From: CAVVJA01 sp963809815
GTDB taxonomy: Bacteria > Actinomycetota > Actinomycetes > Mycobacteriales > Jatrophihabitantaceae
Length of the DNA stretch: 64,000 bases
Direction of reading: 5' to 3'
Assembly (NCBI GenBank): GCA_963809815.1
Contig: CAWELM010000016.1
Location: 62,001 to 126,000 of the forward strand
Position numbers and translations under genes: made by a program. Below are positions 1 through 8,821 of the stretch, piece by piece (positions within the stretch are counted from its first letter, which is position 1; the number at the start of each line of letters is the position of its first letter). Under the pieces are notes generated by a model, which was not told the DNA's origin, made no database searches, and worked only from the letters and a program-made list of their open reading frames with translations.

Positions 1-381
1 CAGTTGCTCGAGCAGGATGCCGATTCGGGCGGACTCGCGCTCGGTGCGTTCGTGATTGCCGTCTACGGGGGCTATTTCGGAGCCGCGGCCGGGGTTGTGT
101 TGCTCGCGCTTCTATTGCTCGCTACCGGCGACACGCTGCCCCGCAGCAACGCACTGAAGAACGTCGTGCTGTGCGCGGCCAATGTTGTTGCCGCGACGTT
201 GTTCGCAATCTTGTCCGACGTGCGGTGGCTCGCGGTCCTCCCGCTATCCCTCGGGTTCTTCATCGGCGGCACGCTCGGCCCGGCATTCGTTCGGCGGGCA
301 CCGTCACGTGGCTTGCGCGTCGGGATCGCGCTAGCCGGCCTGGCCGTTGCGGTCCGGCTCGGGTGGCAGGCCTACGGCTGA
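1..381 (+). CDS. TSUP (TauE/SafE) family permease, C-terminal part
   Basis: The reading frame is open at the left window edge, so only the last ~126 residues are seen. They form about four hydrophobic segments with the family motif VYGGYFGAAAGV near the start and SNALKN further on, as in sulfite exporter TauE/SafE (TSUP) permeases, which move sulfur- or carbon-containing organic anions across the inner membrane. The substrate cannot be told from sequence. The gene converges on the SRPBCC gene, and the two 3' ends overlap by 10 bases. A second, complete TSUP gene lies at 36539-37306 and shares the same motifs (VYGGYFGGGLGV, TNALKS). Confidence 0.8.
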   Translation, partial: QLLEQDADSGGLALGAFVIAVYGGYFGAAAGVVLLALLLLATGDTLPRSNALKNVVLCAANVVAATLFAILSDVRWLAVLPLSLGFFIGGTLGPAFVRRAPSRGLRVGIALAGLAVAVRLGWQAYG

Positions 382-818
382 GCACTGAGCTTCGCCAGGG
401 CACAGCGCAGTTGATCCGCCGTCTCATCGGCCAGCTTCTCGATGGACGAGCGGAGGAACGGCGAGGCCAGCTTGGCCACGCCCTTGAACGCGAAACGAGC
501 CTGGTAGTGGATCGCGGTGCCGGTTGCCGTGGAAGTCAGTCTCATGTCGTCGGTTGACGTGACGGTCTTGTTCTCGCCGACGAAGGTGAGACGTCGCACT
601 GGCTCGAGTCGGGTCAGCCGGTATTCGAGCTCGGTCTCGCGACCTCGGAACTGCGACACATTGCGGAACCGTGCTCCGACGGCGATCGGCCCGGTATCGA
701 CTCTCTTCGTCCGGAGCGTTCCTGGATCCCACTCCTCGGTATGCGTGAAGTCGGACAGATAGTCAAAGACCCGGTCGATCGGACTGGCAGTTTCGACGGT
801 GCGTTCGACGATCAACAT
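372..818 (-). CDS. SRPBCC family (polyketide cyclase/START-like) protein
   Basis: The protein has 148 residues and starts MLIVERTVETASPIDRVFDY, the usual first strand and helix of SRPBCC proteins, followed by DFTHTEEWDPGT and a C-terminal amphipathic helix. These helix-grip folds enclose a hydrophobic ligand. Such stand-alone members are usually of unknown function (lipid or polyketide binding). The ATG at 818 is chosen because the minus strand reads AAGGGGGGG just upstream; the frame stays open further up but has no family sequence there. It is transcribed away from the methyltransferase gene at 899, so the 80-base gap should hold divergent promoters. Confidence 0.75.
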   Translation of the reverse strand: MLIVERTVETASPIDRVFDYLSDFTHTEEWDPGTLRTKRVDTGPIAVGARFRNVSQFRGRETELEYRLTRLEPVRRLTFVGENKTVTSTDDMRLTSTATGTAIHYQARFAFKGVAKLASPFLRSSIEKLADETADQLRCALAKLSAQP

Positions 819-898
819 CTGCCCCCCCTTGCGTGACGAGTCGCTTACTCCATGGTGCACCTGAGCAGAGTCGGTCACGCCCTGGTTGAGTGTGACTC

Positions 899-1513
899 GT
901 GGACGCCAAGGAATGGAATGACCGGTACGCAGAGACGTCGCTGCTGTGGTCGGCCGCACCGAATCGTTGGGTGGCAGCCGAACTCGCGGACGTGCCGGTC
1001 GGCCGGGCTCTCGATCTGGGCGCGGGGGAGGGACGTAACGCGCTGTGGCTCGCGGCCCGCGGATTCACCGTGACGGCGGTTGACTTCGCGAAGGTGGCCC
1101 TCGATCGAGGTCGGCAGCAGGCGGAGGCCGCACATGTCCCGTCCGAGCGGATCACGTGGATCGAGGCGGATCTCCTTGACTATCGCCCGGCGCCGTTTGC
1201 CTTCGACGTGGTGATCATCGCTTACGTGCAAATGCCCGAGGAGTCGCGGCGGATCGTCACGGCTCGGGCCGTCGCGGCGGTTGCGCCTGGTGGTGTGTTG
1301 CTGGTCATCGGGCACGATCTGGCGAACCTGACCTATGGCACCGGTGGCCCGCAGCAGCCGGATGTGCTGTTCCGGCCCCAGGACGTGGTGGCCGACATTC
1401 GGTCGACCGGCCGACCGCTTCGAATTGTCCGGGCTGACAGCGTACGACGGCCGGTCGATGCCTCGGATCGTGACGCGATCGATGCCCTGGTCCGGGCCGA
1501 GACGGTCACTTAG
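899..1513 (+). CDS. Class I SAM-dependent methyltransferase
   Basis: The protein has 204 residues. Motif I of Rossmann methyltransferases (ALDLGAGEGRNALWLA) sits near residues 37-52, an acidic residue for the ribose ends the next strand (VTAVDFA), and a motif-IV-like strand (FDVVIIAYVQMP) follows. This matches the small tellurite-resistance/UbiE-like methyltransferases with an N-terminal WNDRYAE motif. The acceptor substrate is unknown. The GTG start fits the conserved MDAKEWNDRYAE beginning. The mycothiol dehydrogenase gene follows 68 bases downstream on the same strand and may be co-transcribed. Confidence 0.8.
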   Translation: MDAKEWNDRYAETSLLWSAAPNRWVAAELADVPVGRALDLGAGEGRNALWLAARGFTVTAVDFAKVALDRGRQQAEAAHVPSERITWIEADLLDYRPAPFAFDVVIIAYVQMPEESRRIVTARAVAAVAPGGVLLVIGHDLANLTYGTGGPQQPDVLFRPQDVVADIRSTGRPLRIVRADSVRRPVDASDRDAIDALVRAETVT

Positions 1514-1580
1514 CAGCCCCCGGGGCAACTCGCCCGACGTCGCATTGTGGGGCGCCGGGTCGATCGGCATGATCAACCCC

Positions 1581-2666
1581 ATGAGCGAGCAAGTGCTGGG
1601 CGTGATCAGCGCCGCTAAGGGTGAACCGGTACGCACCGAGACCGTGATCGTTCCGGATCCCGGACCGGGTGAGGCACTCGTCCGGGTAGCGGCCTGCGGC
1701 GTCTGCCACACCGATTTGCACTATCGCGAGGGCGGCATCAGCGACGACTTTCCGTTCCTGCTCGGGCACGAGGCGAGCGGCATCGTCGAGGCGGTTGGCG
1801 ATGACGTCGTCGACGTCGCGCCGGATGATTTCGTCGTGCTGAACTGGCGAGCTGTTTGCGGGAACTGTCGAGCGTGCCTGCGCGGCGAGCCGTGGTACTG
1901 CTTCGCCACGTTCAACGCCACGCAACGAATGACCCTGACAGACGGCACACCGCTGAACCCGGCTCTTGGCATCGGGGCGTTCATCGAGAAGACGCTTGTG
2001 CACTCCGGTCAGTGCACAAAGGTCGACCGAGCGGTCGCTCCGGCCGTCGCCGGCCTCCTGGGCTGTGGGGTGATGGCAGGGCTCGGCGCCGCACTCAACA
2101 CAGCCGGTGTTCGACGGGGCCAGTCAGTCGCCGTCATCGGATGCGGGGGAGTCGGGTGCGCGGCGATCGCGGGGGCCCGCCTCGCCGGCGCAGCGCGGAT
2201 CATCGCCGTCGACATCGACGATCGCAAACTTGCGACAGCTTCCGGGCTTGGCGCTACTCACACGATCGACTCCCGAGAGTCCGATCCAATCGAGGGCATT
2301 CGACGGCTCACCGGCGGCTTCGGTGCAGACGTCGTGATCGACGCCGTTGGCCATCCGGAGACCTATCGGCAGGCGTTCTACGCCCGCGATCTTGCGGGCA
2401 CGGTCGTGCTCGTGGGGGTGCCTACGCCGGACATGCGGTTGGAGTTGCCGTTGCTCGATGTGTTCGGGCGCGGGGGCGCATTGAAGTCGTCCTGGTATGG
2501 GGATTGCCTGCCGTCGCGCGACTTTCCGCTGCTCATTGATTTGCACCTACAAGGCCGACTGCCGCTGGACGCGTTCGTGAGCGAGACGATCGCATTAGGC
2601 GACATCGAGGAAGCGTTCGCGGCCATGGGCCGCGGCGATGTGCTGCGGTCCGTCGTGCTGTTCTAG
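1581..2666 (+). CDS. mscR: S-(hydroxymethyl)mycothiol dehydrogenase
   Basis: This zinc-dependent medium-chain alcohol dehydrogenase has 361 residues, the usual length of the mycothiol-dependent formaldehyde dehydrogenases. It oxidises the formaldehyde-mycothiol adduct with NAD in the cytoplasm. Visible are the catalytic zinc site (CGVCHTDL, then GHEASG), the structural zinc cysteines (CGNCRACLRGEPWYC), the nucleotide-binding GCGGVGCAAI and the family C-terminal half. The start MSEQVLGVISAAKG matches the family; an ATG 12 bases upstream (1569) is also in frame. Mycothiol dependence implies an actinobacterial host. The metallo-beta-lactamase partner often found next to it is absent; DUF3145 follows. 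Confidence 0.88.
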   Translation: MSEQVLGVISAAKGEPVRTETVIVPDPGPGEALVRVAACGVCHTDLHYREGGISDDFPFLLGHEASGIVEAVGDDVVDVAPDDFVVLNWRAVCGNCRACLRGEPWYCFATFNATQRMTLTDGTPLNPALGIGAFIEKTLVHSGQCTKVDRAVAPAVAGLLGCGVMAGLGAALNTAGVRRGQSVAVIGCGGVGCAAIAGARLAGAARIIAVDIDDRKLATASGLGATHTIDSRESDPIEGIRRLTGGFGADVVIDAVGHPETYRQAFYARDLAGTVVLVGVPTPDMRLELPLLDVFGRGGALKSSWYGDCLPSRDFPLLIDLHLQGRLPLDAFVSETIALGDIEEAFAAMGRGDVLRSVVLF

Positions 2667-2790
2667 TGTCCGCGAGGCCGCAACTGGAGAGTCGAGTAGC
2701 GCAACATCGGCCTCATAGGTCACAATAACCGCACGCACCACCACGACGGGCGCTGGGGAAGGCGTTTCCGTCGAGTTGTGGAGGTGTGCC

Positions 2791-3309
2791 GTGACGGCTG
2801 CCCGCGCAGGCCGTGCGCTGGTGACGTCGGGCGTGGTGTTCATGCATTGCTGCCCGTCTGCCATTGCACCTCACGTCGAATGGGCGATCGCCGAGGTTCT
2901 CGGTCGGCCCGTACGCCTGGAGTGGACCGCTCAGCCGGCCGCGCCTGGGCACCTGCGAGCCGAGGCCTCCTGGACGGGTGAGGTTGGCACTGGCGCGCGG
3001 TTCGCCGGATCGCTGCGCGCCTGGCCCATGCTCGTCTATGAGGTGACCGAGCAGGGCACGGCACTTACTGACGGAGAACGCCTCGCGTACCTGCCCGGTC
3101 GTGGCTTTCATCGCCGGACCACATCCGCGAACGGCGACGTCGTCGTTGGGGAGGAGAGACTTCGCGGCGTGCTGAGTCGAGCCCGATCGGCCGACGACTA
3201 TGCCCACGCCTTGCAGGATCTCCTTGGTACGGCGTGGGATGCCGAGCTCGAGCCCTACCGGCTCGCCGGAGATGGAGCTCCGGTCACGCTGCTGCACCAG
3301 GTCGTCTAG
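2791..3309 (+). CDS. DUF3145 family protein
   Basis: The protein has 172 residues and matches the actinobacterial DUF3145 family: GVVFMHCCPSAIAPHVEWAI near the N-terminus, LEWTAQPAAPGHLRAE, then WDAELEPYRLAGDGAPVTLL before the C-terminal LHQVV. Its function is unknown. In Streptomyces, as I recall, a member lies just beyond fabF in the fatty-acid synthase locus, and here it sits next to the same locus in convergent orientation, so a link to lipid synthesis is possible. The GTG at 2791 is chosen because GGAGG lies six bases upstream (2780-2784). Confidence 0.85.
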   Translation: MTAARAGRALVTSGVVFMHCCPSAIAPHVEWAIAEVLGRPVRLEWTAQPAAPGHLRAEASWTGEVGTGARFAGSLRAWPMLVYEVTEQGTALTDGERLAYLPGRGFHRRTTSANGDVVVGEERLRGVLSRARSADDYAHALQDLLGTAWDAELEPYRLAGDGAPVTLLHQVV

Positions 3310-3433
3310 CCGACGCTCGAGGTCGTGCTTCCCGCGCATCCGCGGCGCGGGGCAACCCTCCTGATGTTCTCATCCGTCCCACCAGTAACACCCGCGCGCT
3401 GGCCACGACGGGGTCCAACGGGACTCTCGCTTG

Positions 3434-4855
3434 CTACAGCGGGATGTTGCCGTGCGCACCGCGTCCTGCGGGAGCGGCGGCCAGTGCTTCGACGAGAGCG
3501 CGGCGGGTCTCGGGTGGCTCGACGATCGCGTCGACGACACCGATATCCATCGCCCGGCCGACGCCGCCGGCCATCTTCTCGTGCTCAGCGGCGAGCTGTG
3601 CGTGTAGCGCCTCGCGCTCGCCCGGCGGGGCGGCGGCGAGCTTCTTGCGATGCAGGATGCCGACCGCAGCCGAAGCCCCCATGACCGCGACCTCGGCTCC
3701 GGGCCACGCATAAACCCTGTTCGACCCGAGGGCGCGGGCATTCATGGCGATGTAGGCGCCGCCGTAGGCCTTCCGGGTTACCAAGGTCACTCGAGGTACG
3801 ACCGCCTCACCGAAAGCGTGAAGCAGCTTCGCCCCCCGCCGCACGACGCCGTCCCACTCCTGTCCGACGCCGGGCAGATAGCCCGGGACATCGACGATGA
3901 CGACCAGAGGCACCCCGAACGCGTCGCACATTCGCACGAACCGGGCCGCCTTCTCCGCCGACGCTGAGTCAAGGCAGCCGCCGAGGCGCAGCGGATTGTT
4001 GGCCAGGACACCTACCGTGCGTCCGGTCAGCCGACCGAGCCCGGTCACCATGTTGGGGGCCCACCGCGCATGCAGCTCGAGGAACGTGCCGTCGTCCAGG
4101 AGCGCCAGGACGAGCGGGTGCACGTCGTAGGCGCGCTTAGGGCTGTCCGGCAGCAATGCCCGCAGATCTTTATCCGGGCCGACCTCGTCGAGGTGGAAGC
4201 TGCCCTGATGGGCGAAAAGTAACGCCGTCGTGCGGGCGACCTCGATGGCCTCATCGTCGGAGTCGGTGACGATATGAACGACGCCGCTGCGTCGTCCGTG
4301 GGTGTCCGGGCCGCCGAGCGATTCCATGTCCACGTTCTCGCCAGTGACGCTGCGCACTACGTCCGGACCGGTCACGAACACCCGGCCGCCGTTCGACATG
4401 ATCACTAGATCGGTCAGCGCCGGACCGTAGGCAGCGCCACCCGCAGCCGGACCGAGGACGACCGAGATTTGCGGTACCCGGCCAGAAGCGCGCACCATCG
4501 CGGCGAAGACCGTGCCAACGGCATGGAGCGCCTCGACCCCTTCCGCCAGTCGGGCGCCCCCCGAATGCCACAGCCCGATCACTGGCACTCGCTCGCGGAC
4601 TGCGTGATCGATGGCGTCCACGATGTGTGCGCACCCTTCGGTGCCCATCGCGCCGCCCATCTTCAGCGGATCGCTGGCGAAGGCAGTGACGAGCGCGCCC
4701 CCGATAGTGCCGCGGACCGCGTAGACGCCGCTGTCGTCGCGAACGTGCAATGGGACGAGACTGCCCGGGTCGAGCAGCTTCGTCAGGCGTAATTCGGGAT
4801 CGCGCGGATCGCGATCCGGGACGATTTCTACCGGAGGATTCGCCGTTAGTGTCAT
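3434..4855 (-). CDS. accD6: Acyl-CoA carboxylase carboxyltransferase beta subunit, AccD6-like
   Basis: The protein has 473 residues, the length I recall for mycobacterial AccD6, and is a complete biotin-dependent carboxyltransferase with two crotonase-like halves. Oxyanion-hole glycine motifs are visible in both halves (GLWHSGGARLAEGV and GPAAGGAAYGPALTD; DVPGYLPGVGQEW and KAYGGAYIAMNA). With an alpha subunit encoded elsewhere it should make malonyl-CoA for fatty-acid elongation. It is the last gene of the fabD-fabH-acpP-fabF-accD6 array, 17 bases after fabF, with AAGGAATG before its ATG. Its place in the FAS-II locus argues for acetyl-CoA as substrate rather than propionyl-CoA, but that is inferred. 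Confidence 0.9.
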   Translation of the reverse strand: MTLTANPPVEIVPDRDPRDPELRLTKLLDPGSLVPLHVRDDSGVYAVRGTIGGALVTAFASDPLKMGGAMGTEGCAHIVDAIDHAVRERVPVIGLWHSGGARLAEGVEALHAVGTVFAAMVRASGRVPQISVVLGPAAGGAAYGPALTDLVIMSNGGRVFVTGPDVVRSVTGENVDMESLGGPDTHGRRSGVVHIVTDSDDEAIEVARTTALLFAHQGSFHLDEVGPDKDLRALLPDSPKRAYDVHPLVLALLDDGTFLELHARWAPNMVTGLGRLTGRTVGVLANNPLRLGGCLDSASAEKAARFVRMCDAFGVPLVVIVDVPGYLPGVGQEWDGVVRRGAKLLHAFGEAVVPRVTLVTRKAYGGAYIAMNARALGSNRVYAWPGAEVAVMGASAAVGILHRKKLAAAPPGEREALHAQLAAEHEKMAGGVGRAMDIGVVDAIVEPPETRRALVEALAAAPAGRGAHGNIPL

Positions 4856-4872
4856 GGCATTCCTTGGCTCGA

Positions 4873-6105
4873 TCAGGCTTTTCGGAACAACAAGGCCACG
4901 TTGTGCCCGCCGAAGCCGAAGGAGTCGTTGAGTGCGGCAGTCACGGTCATCTCTCGTCTCTGTCGCGGGACGTCGACCTGGACGTCGTCGTCCGGGTCGT
5001 CCAGGTTGATCGTCGGAGGCACGACGTCGTTGCGGACGGCAAGAACAGTCGCGATCGACTCGATGGCGCCGGCGGCGCCCAACAGATGCCCGGTCATGGA
5101 CTTCGTGGCCGTGACAACGGTCTGGTCGCCAAGCAGTTCAGCGATCCACCGGGCTTCGGCGCTGTCGCCGGTGGGAGTAGATGTCGCGTGGGCGTTTACA
5201 TGCACCACGTCGCTACGGTCAAGGCCTGATCGCTCGAGCGCTATGCGAGCGGCGCGGCGCTGTCCGTTTCCGTTCGGGTCGGGTGCCACCATGTCGTAGG
5301 CATCGGAGGTGATGCCCGCTCCGGCGAGCGTGGCATAGGGCTCCCGGCCCCGAGCGACAGCTGATGAGCGCCGTTCGAGGACCAGCGCTCCAGCGCCTTC
5401 GCCCAGTACGAAACCGTCCCGGCCCTTGTCGAACGGACGAGATGCCCGCTCCGGCTCGTCGTTGCGGGTGCTCATCGCCTGCATCTGGGCGAAGCCCGAA
5501 ATGGTGAGCGGATGAACGCAGGCCTCGGTACCACCGACGAGGACCACATCGGCTCGGTCCAGCTCGATCAAGTCGAGACCATAGGCGACGGCCTCCGCGC
5601 CGGATGCGCAGGCGCTCACCGGAGTGTGAACGCCTGCGCGGGCGCCGATTTCCAGCCCCACGTGCGCCGCTGATCCATTGGGCATGTCTTGCGGTATGAG
5701 CAGTGGGGAAACTCGGCTAGGCCCCTTGGCCAGGATGACGTCGTGCTCGCGGATCAGGCTCCCGACGCCACCGATGCCGGTGCCGATTACCACCGCGACC
5801 CGCTCCGGCGGCAGGCCGGACTCGTCCGCCCTGCCGGTGAAGCCGGCGTCCGCCCACGCTTCTCGGGCGGCGATCACCGCTGCTTGCTGTGCTCGGTCCA
5901 GCCGCCGGGCCTGAACCCGAGCCAGCACCTCGGTGGGGTCCACCGCCATTCGGGCCGCGATGCGCACCTTCAGGTCGGCGGCCCAGTCCTCGGTGAGGGC
6001 CACGACACCAGACCGCCCTTCGAGCAGGCCGGCCCAAAACGTCGCCACATCCCCCCCGAGGGGGGTAGTGGCGCCAAGGCCTGTGACGACAACGTCGTCG
6101 ATCAT
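4873..6105 (-). CDS. fabF: 3-oxoacyl-[ACP] synthase II (KasA/FabF)
   Basis: This condensing enzyme has 410 residues and elongates acyl-ACP with malonyl-ACP. The thiolase-fold triad is visible: the nucleophile Cys about residue 166 in PVSACASGAEA, one His in VNAHATSTPTGD and the second in SMTGHLLGAAGAIES. The C-terminal GGHNVALLF motif is also present. It lies between acpP and accD6 in the FAS-II operon. Only one KAS II is present, as in Streptomyces, whereas Mycobacterium tuberculosis has kasA plus kasB here. The ATG is 54 bases after the acpP stop, with GGAGGACACCACG directly before it. Confidence 0.95.
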   Translation of the reverse strand: MIDDVVVTGLGATTPLGGDVATFWAGLLEGRSGVVALTEDWAADLKVRIAARMAVDPTEVLARVQARRLDRAQQAAVIAAREAWADAGFTGRADESGLPPERVAVVIGTGIGGVGSLIREHDVILAKGPSRVSPLLIPQDMPNGSAAHVGLEIGARAGVHTPVSACASGAEAVAYGLDLIELDRADVVLVGGTEACVHPLTISGFAQMQAMSTRNDEPERASRPFDKGRDGFVLGEGAGALVLERRSSAVARGREPYATLAGAGITSDAYDMVAPDPNGNGQRRAARIALERSGLDRSDVVHVNAHATSTPTGDSAEARWIAELLGDQTVVTATKSMTGHLLGAAGAIESIATVLAVRNDVVPPTINLDDPDDDVQVDVPRQRREMTVTAALNDSFGFGGHNVALLFRKA

Positions 6106-6159
6106 CGTGGTGTCCTCCGAGCGATGTGCGGAACGGTCGAGCTCGCTGTCGGTTCGAGC

Positions 6160-6405
6160 TCAGCCGTTCGTCTGGATGTAATTGACGGCGTCGCCGACGG
6201 TCCTCAGCTTGGGCAGGTCGTCGTCGGGAATCTTGACGCCGAACTTCTCTTCGGCGGCCATGGCCACTTCGACCATTGACAGCGAGTCGACGTCAAGGTC
6301 GTCGGTGAACGACTTGTCGTCGGTGACGTCGCTGGCGTCGACGTCGGCGACTTCGTTGAGGATCTCAGCGAGCCCGGCGCGGACTTCGTCGGCAGAGGCA
6401 GCCAC
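6160..6405 (-). CDS. acpP: Acyl carrier protein
   Basis: The protein has 81 residues and carries the phosphopantetheine attachment motif DLDVDSLSMVEV (Ser in DSL), followed by the acidic recognition helix VAMAAEEKFGVKIPDDD. It shuttles the growing acyl chain between FabD, FabH, FabF and the reductases. The GTG at 6405 (VAASADEVRAGLAE) is preferred over an upstream ATG, because AGGAAGGGA lies about nine bases before it. It sits between fabH and fabF in the operon. Confidence 0.95.
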   Translation of the reverse strand: MAASADEVRAGLAEILNEVADVDASDVTDDKSFTDDLDVDSLSMVEVAMAAEEKFGVKIPDDDLPKLRTVGDAVNYIQTNG

Positions 6406-6459
6406 AGTTGACAATCCCTTCCTGGTTGATCCGCACACCCCGGTTGGTGAGCGGCGTTG

Positions 6460-7425
6460 TCATGGAGCGATTACGACCTGACCGGCGAACGCCAGCCCGG
6501 ATCCGAAACCGAGGAGCAGCACGGGTGAGCCGGACGGAACCTCGCCGCGTTCGACCATTTTCGACAGCGCGAGTGGAACCGTCGCGGCCGAGGTATTGCC
6601 CGACTCGACGATGTCGCGAGCGACCCGGTCGGACGGGATGCCGAGCTTCTCGGCGATAATGTTGATGATCCGCAGGTTGGCTTGGTGAGGGACGAACGCA
6701 GCCAGATCGGTCGGGTCGACTCCGGCCTGCTTGCAGGCTTCCCGAGCAACCGGCGCCATCCGCGTGGTCGCCCAGCGGTAGACAGACTGCCCGTCCTGCT
6801 CGAAGAAACCAGTCGTCGGGTTGATGATTACCTTGTCCGACAGCGCACCGTCGCTTCCCCACACGACCGGGCCGATGCGCACGTCGTCCGACCGTCCGAC
6901 GACGGCCGCACCCGCTCCATCGGCGAGGATCACGCACGTGGCGCGGTCGGCGAAGTCGATCCATCCGGAGAAGCGCTCCGAGGCGACGACCAGGACGTTG
7001 CGCGCGTGGCCGGACAGGACGGAGGCCGAGGCGGCGTTCAGCGAGTACGTAAAGCCCGAGCATCCGGAATTGACGTCATAGGCACCGGGTGCCGCAATGC
7101 CAAGCCGGTGGGCGAGCTGCGGTGCGGCGCTCGGCACGGGCGATGGCATGGTGCAGGTGGCGACGATCACGAGGTCCACGTCGCTGGTCGCGACTCCACC
7201 GGCGGCTAGGGCCTTACTGGCCGCCGCTTCGCCCATGTCGATCACCGTCTCGTCGGGGTCGGCGAACCGCCGTTCCGCAATGCCCACGCGAGAGCGAATC
7301 CAGGCGTCATTCGTGTCTACGCCGCGGGCGACGAGGTCGTCGTTGGTCACCACGTTGGACGGCTGGTAGTGGCCCAGGCCAAGGATCCGAGATCCGGGCA
7401 CAGACGTACTGGTGTTGTTCAGCAT
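6460..7425 (-). CDS. fabH: 3-oxoacyl-[ACP] synthase III
   Basis: The protein has 321 residues and starts fatty-acid chains by condensing an acyl-CoA primer with malonyl-ACP. The Cys-His-Asn triad is visible: Cys122 in DVNSGCSGFTYSL, His in PHQANLRIINI, Asn in GNTSAATVPLAL. It starts five bases after the fabD stop, which suggests translational coupling; the frame runs further upstream into fabD, but the ATG at 7425 gives the family N-terminus (SRILGLGHYQPSNVVTN). Members in actinobacteria often accept branched primers; specificity cannot be read here. Confidence 0.95.
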   Translation of the reverse strand: MLNNTSTSVPGSRILGLGHYQPSNVVTNDDLVARGVDTNDAWIRSRVGIAERRFADPDETVIDMGEAAASKALAAGGVATSDVDLVIVATCTMPSPVPSAAPQLAHRLGIAAPGAYDVNSGCSGFTYSLNAASASVLSGHARNVLVVASERFSGWIDFADRATCVILADGAGAAVVGRSDDVRIGPVVWGSDGALSDKVIINPTTGFFEQDGQSVYRWATTRMAPVAREACKQAGVDPTDLAAFVPHQANLRIINIIAEKLGIPSDRVARDIVESGNTSAATVPLALSKMVERGEVPSGSPVLLLGFGSGLAFAGQVVIAP

Positions 7426-7430
7426 GAGTC

Positions 7431-8612
7431 CTAGAGCTCCGGTCCGTTCGAGAGTCGAGCGACTGGCAGCCCGGCCGCCACGATGTCCCCGCTGTGCCGT
7501 AGCCATTCCGCCAAAATCCCGCCGCTGGGCGCCACGACCTGGTGCTCGTCCCGGTTCGTGCGCACCGTCCCCAGCAGCGTGCCCGGCGTGATCTCCGCGC
7601 CTTCATCCACGATCGCGGCTCGGGTGAAGATCCCTTTCACCGGCGTCACGACCACGTGGAAGTCAGGCGTGTGCTCGCCTTGACCGTGCTGCGGCCGAGA
7701 ACTGATCATTTCGAGAGCCCTCGGCAGGTCCTGCGGGCTCTTCATCGCGAGCAGGTCGATGCCGGGCAGTTCGCGCTTCGCCAACCCGACCAGAGTCCCC
7801 GCGGGTGGGAGCTCAATCGCGGCGGTGACGCCTAGATCCCGGAGCGTCTGTTGGCAGAGGTCCCACCGCACCGGCCGGGTCACTTGGCGGACGAGGCGGG
7901 GCAAGACCTCACTTGCGTCAGGAACGGCCGTCCCGTCCGCGTTGGACAGCAGCAGAAACAGCGGATCCGCTGCGGTCAACGGCGCGGCGTACGCGCGCAG
8001 GGCGTCTTCTGCCGGTCCCATGAAGTGGGTGTGGAACGCACCGGCAACGGCGAGGGGTCGCACCCGAGTGCCCGGCGGCGGATTCTCGGCGAATGCGGCG
8101 AGTGCGTCCCTGGTTCCCGCGGCCACAATCTGGCCCGCTCCGTTGCGATTGGCCGGAGTCAGATCGGCGGCTTCGATCAGGGCGGCGACCTCGTCGGCGT
8201 CGGCCCCACCCAGAACGGCGCTCATGCCGGTTGGGACCAGGGCGCAGGCGGCGGCCATTTCAGCGCCTCGCCGTGCGGCGAGCGCGACCGCGACATCCGG
8301 GGCGAGGGCACCCGCGAGCGCGGCCGCGGTGAGCTCGCCGATACTGTGCCCAGCGACCACCACCGACCCGCCGGCATTGCCCCGCAGGCCGAGGTGGTCG
8401 GCGACTACGACGCCGAGAGCGACGATCAGCGGCTGGGTGACCGCGGTGTCCTTGATCTCGTCCGCGTCTGCGGTCGTGCCCAGCCGGATCAAGTCCAGAT
8501 CGACCAGCTTGCCGTACTCCGCCAGCCGCTGCTCCACCCCAGCAAGCTCCAGCCAGGGCGTGAACATGCCGGGAGTCTGCGCACCCTGCCCGGGAGCGAG
8601 TAGTGCGATCAC
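7431..8612 (-). CDS. fabD: Malonyl-CoA:ACP transacylase with C-terminal biotinyl/lipoyl-like domain
   Basis: Residues 1 to about 305 are a normal FabD: LLAPGQGAQTPGM at the N-terminus, the active-site Ser90 in AGHSIGELTAAA, and the His of AFHTHFMGP. It loads malonate onto ACP. After a linker (RPQHGQGEHT) come ~75 residues with the beta-hammerhead pattern of biotinyl/lipoyl domains: VTPVKGIFTRAAIVDEG, ITPGTLLGTV, then VVAPSGGILAEWLRHSGD and GLPVARL. The hairpin that should hold the MKM-type lysine reads VRTNRDEHQ, so no modifiable Lys is there. The 393-residue length exceeds the usual ~310. GTG at 8612 gives the family start. It is the first gene of the FAS-II operon; the fusion may tether FabD to a partner such as the carboxylase. 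Confidence 0.92.
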   Translation of the reverse strand: MIALLAPGQGAQTPGMFTPWLELAGVEQRLAEYGKLVDLDLIRLGTTADADEIKDTAVTQPLIVALGVVVADHLGLRGNAGGSVVVAGHSIGELTAAALAGALAPDVAVALAARRGAEMAAACALVPTGMSAVLGGADADEVAALIEAADLTPANRNGAGQIVAAGTRDALAAFAENPPPGTRVRPLAVAGAFHTHFMGPAEDALRAYAAPLTAADPLFLLLSNADGTAVPDASEVLPRLVRQVTRPVRWDLCQQTLRDLGVTAAIELPPAGTLVGLAKRELPGIDLLAMKSPQDLPRALEMISSRPQHGQGEHTPDFHVVVTPVKGIFTRAAIVDEGAEITPGTLLGTVRTNRDEHQVVAPSGGILAEWLRHSGDIVAAGLPVARLSNGPEL

Positions 8613-8639
8613 AACATCTACGATTCCGTACGTGGGCTG

Positions 8640-8760
8640 TGGTGGCGAGGAGGCGCGGCACAGTATTCCGGACCAACACTTTGGAGGATAGCTACAAACT
8701 TTGCGGCTACGTAACGGATTCTTGCTGCTGCTGATGCACGACCTGGACAAAGCCCACGGA
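8640..8760 (-). promoter_or_regulatory. Putative fab operon promoter and operator region
   Basis: This is the 209-base gap between fasR and fabD, both on the minus strand. It holds the perfect 9-base inverted repeat CAAACTTTG (8695-8703), flanked by related CAAAG elements (8679-8683 read on the minus strand, and near 8751). In Streptomyces the fasR product binds upstream of fabD, so an operator is expected here. That this palindrome is the site is inference; no clear -35/-10 pair was identified. Confidence 0.35.
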
Positions 8761-8821
8761 TATGGTAATGGTGCGCATCCCCATGATGGAGATCAGCTCG
8801 GCTCGGGGTGACGCCGCGTTG

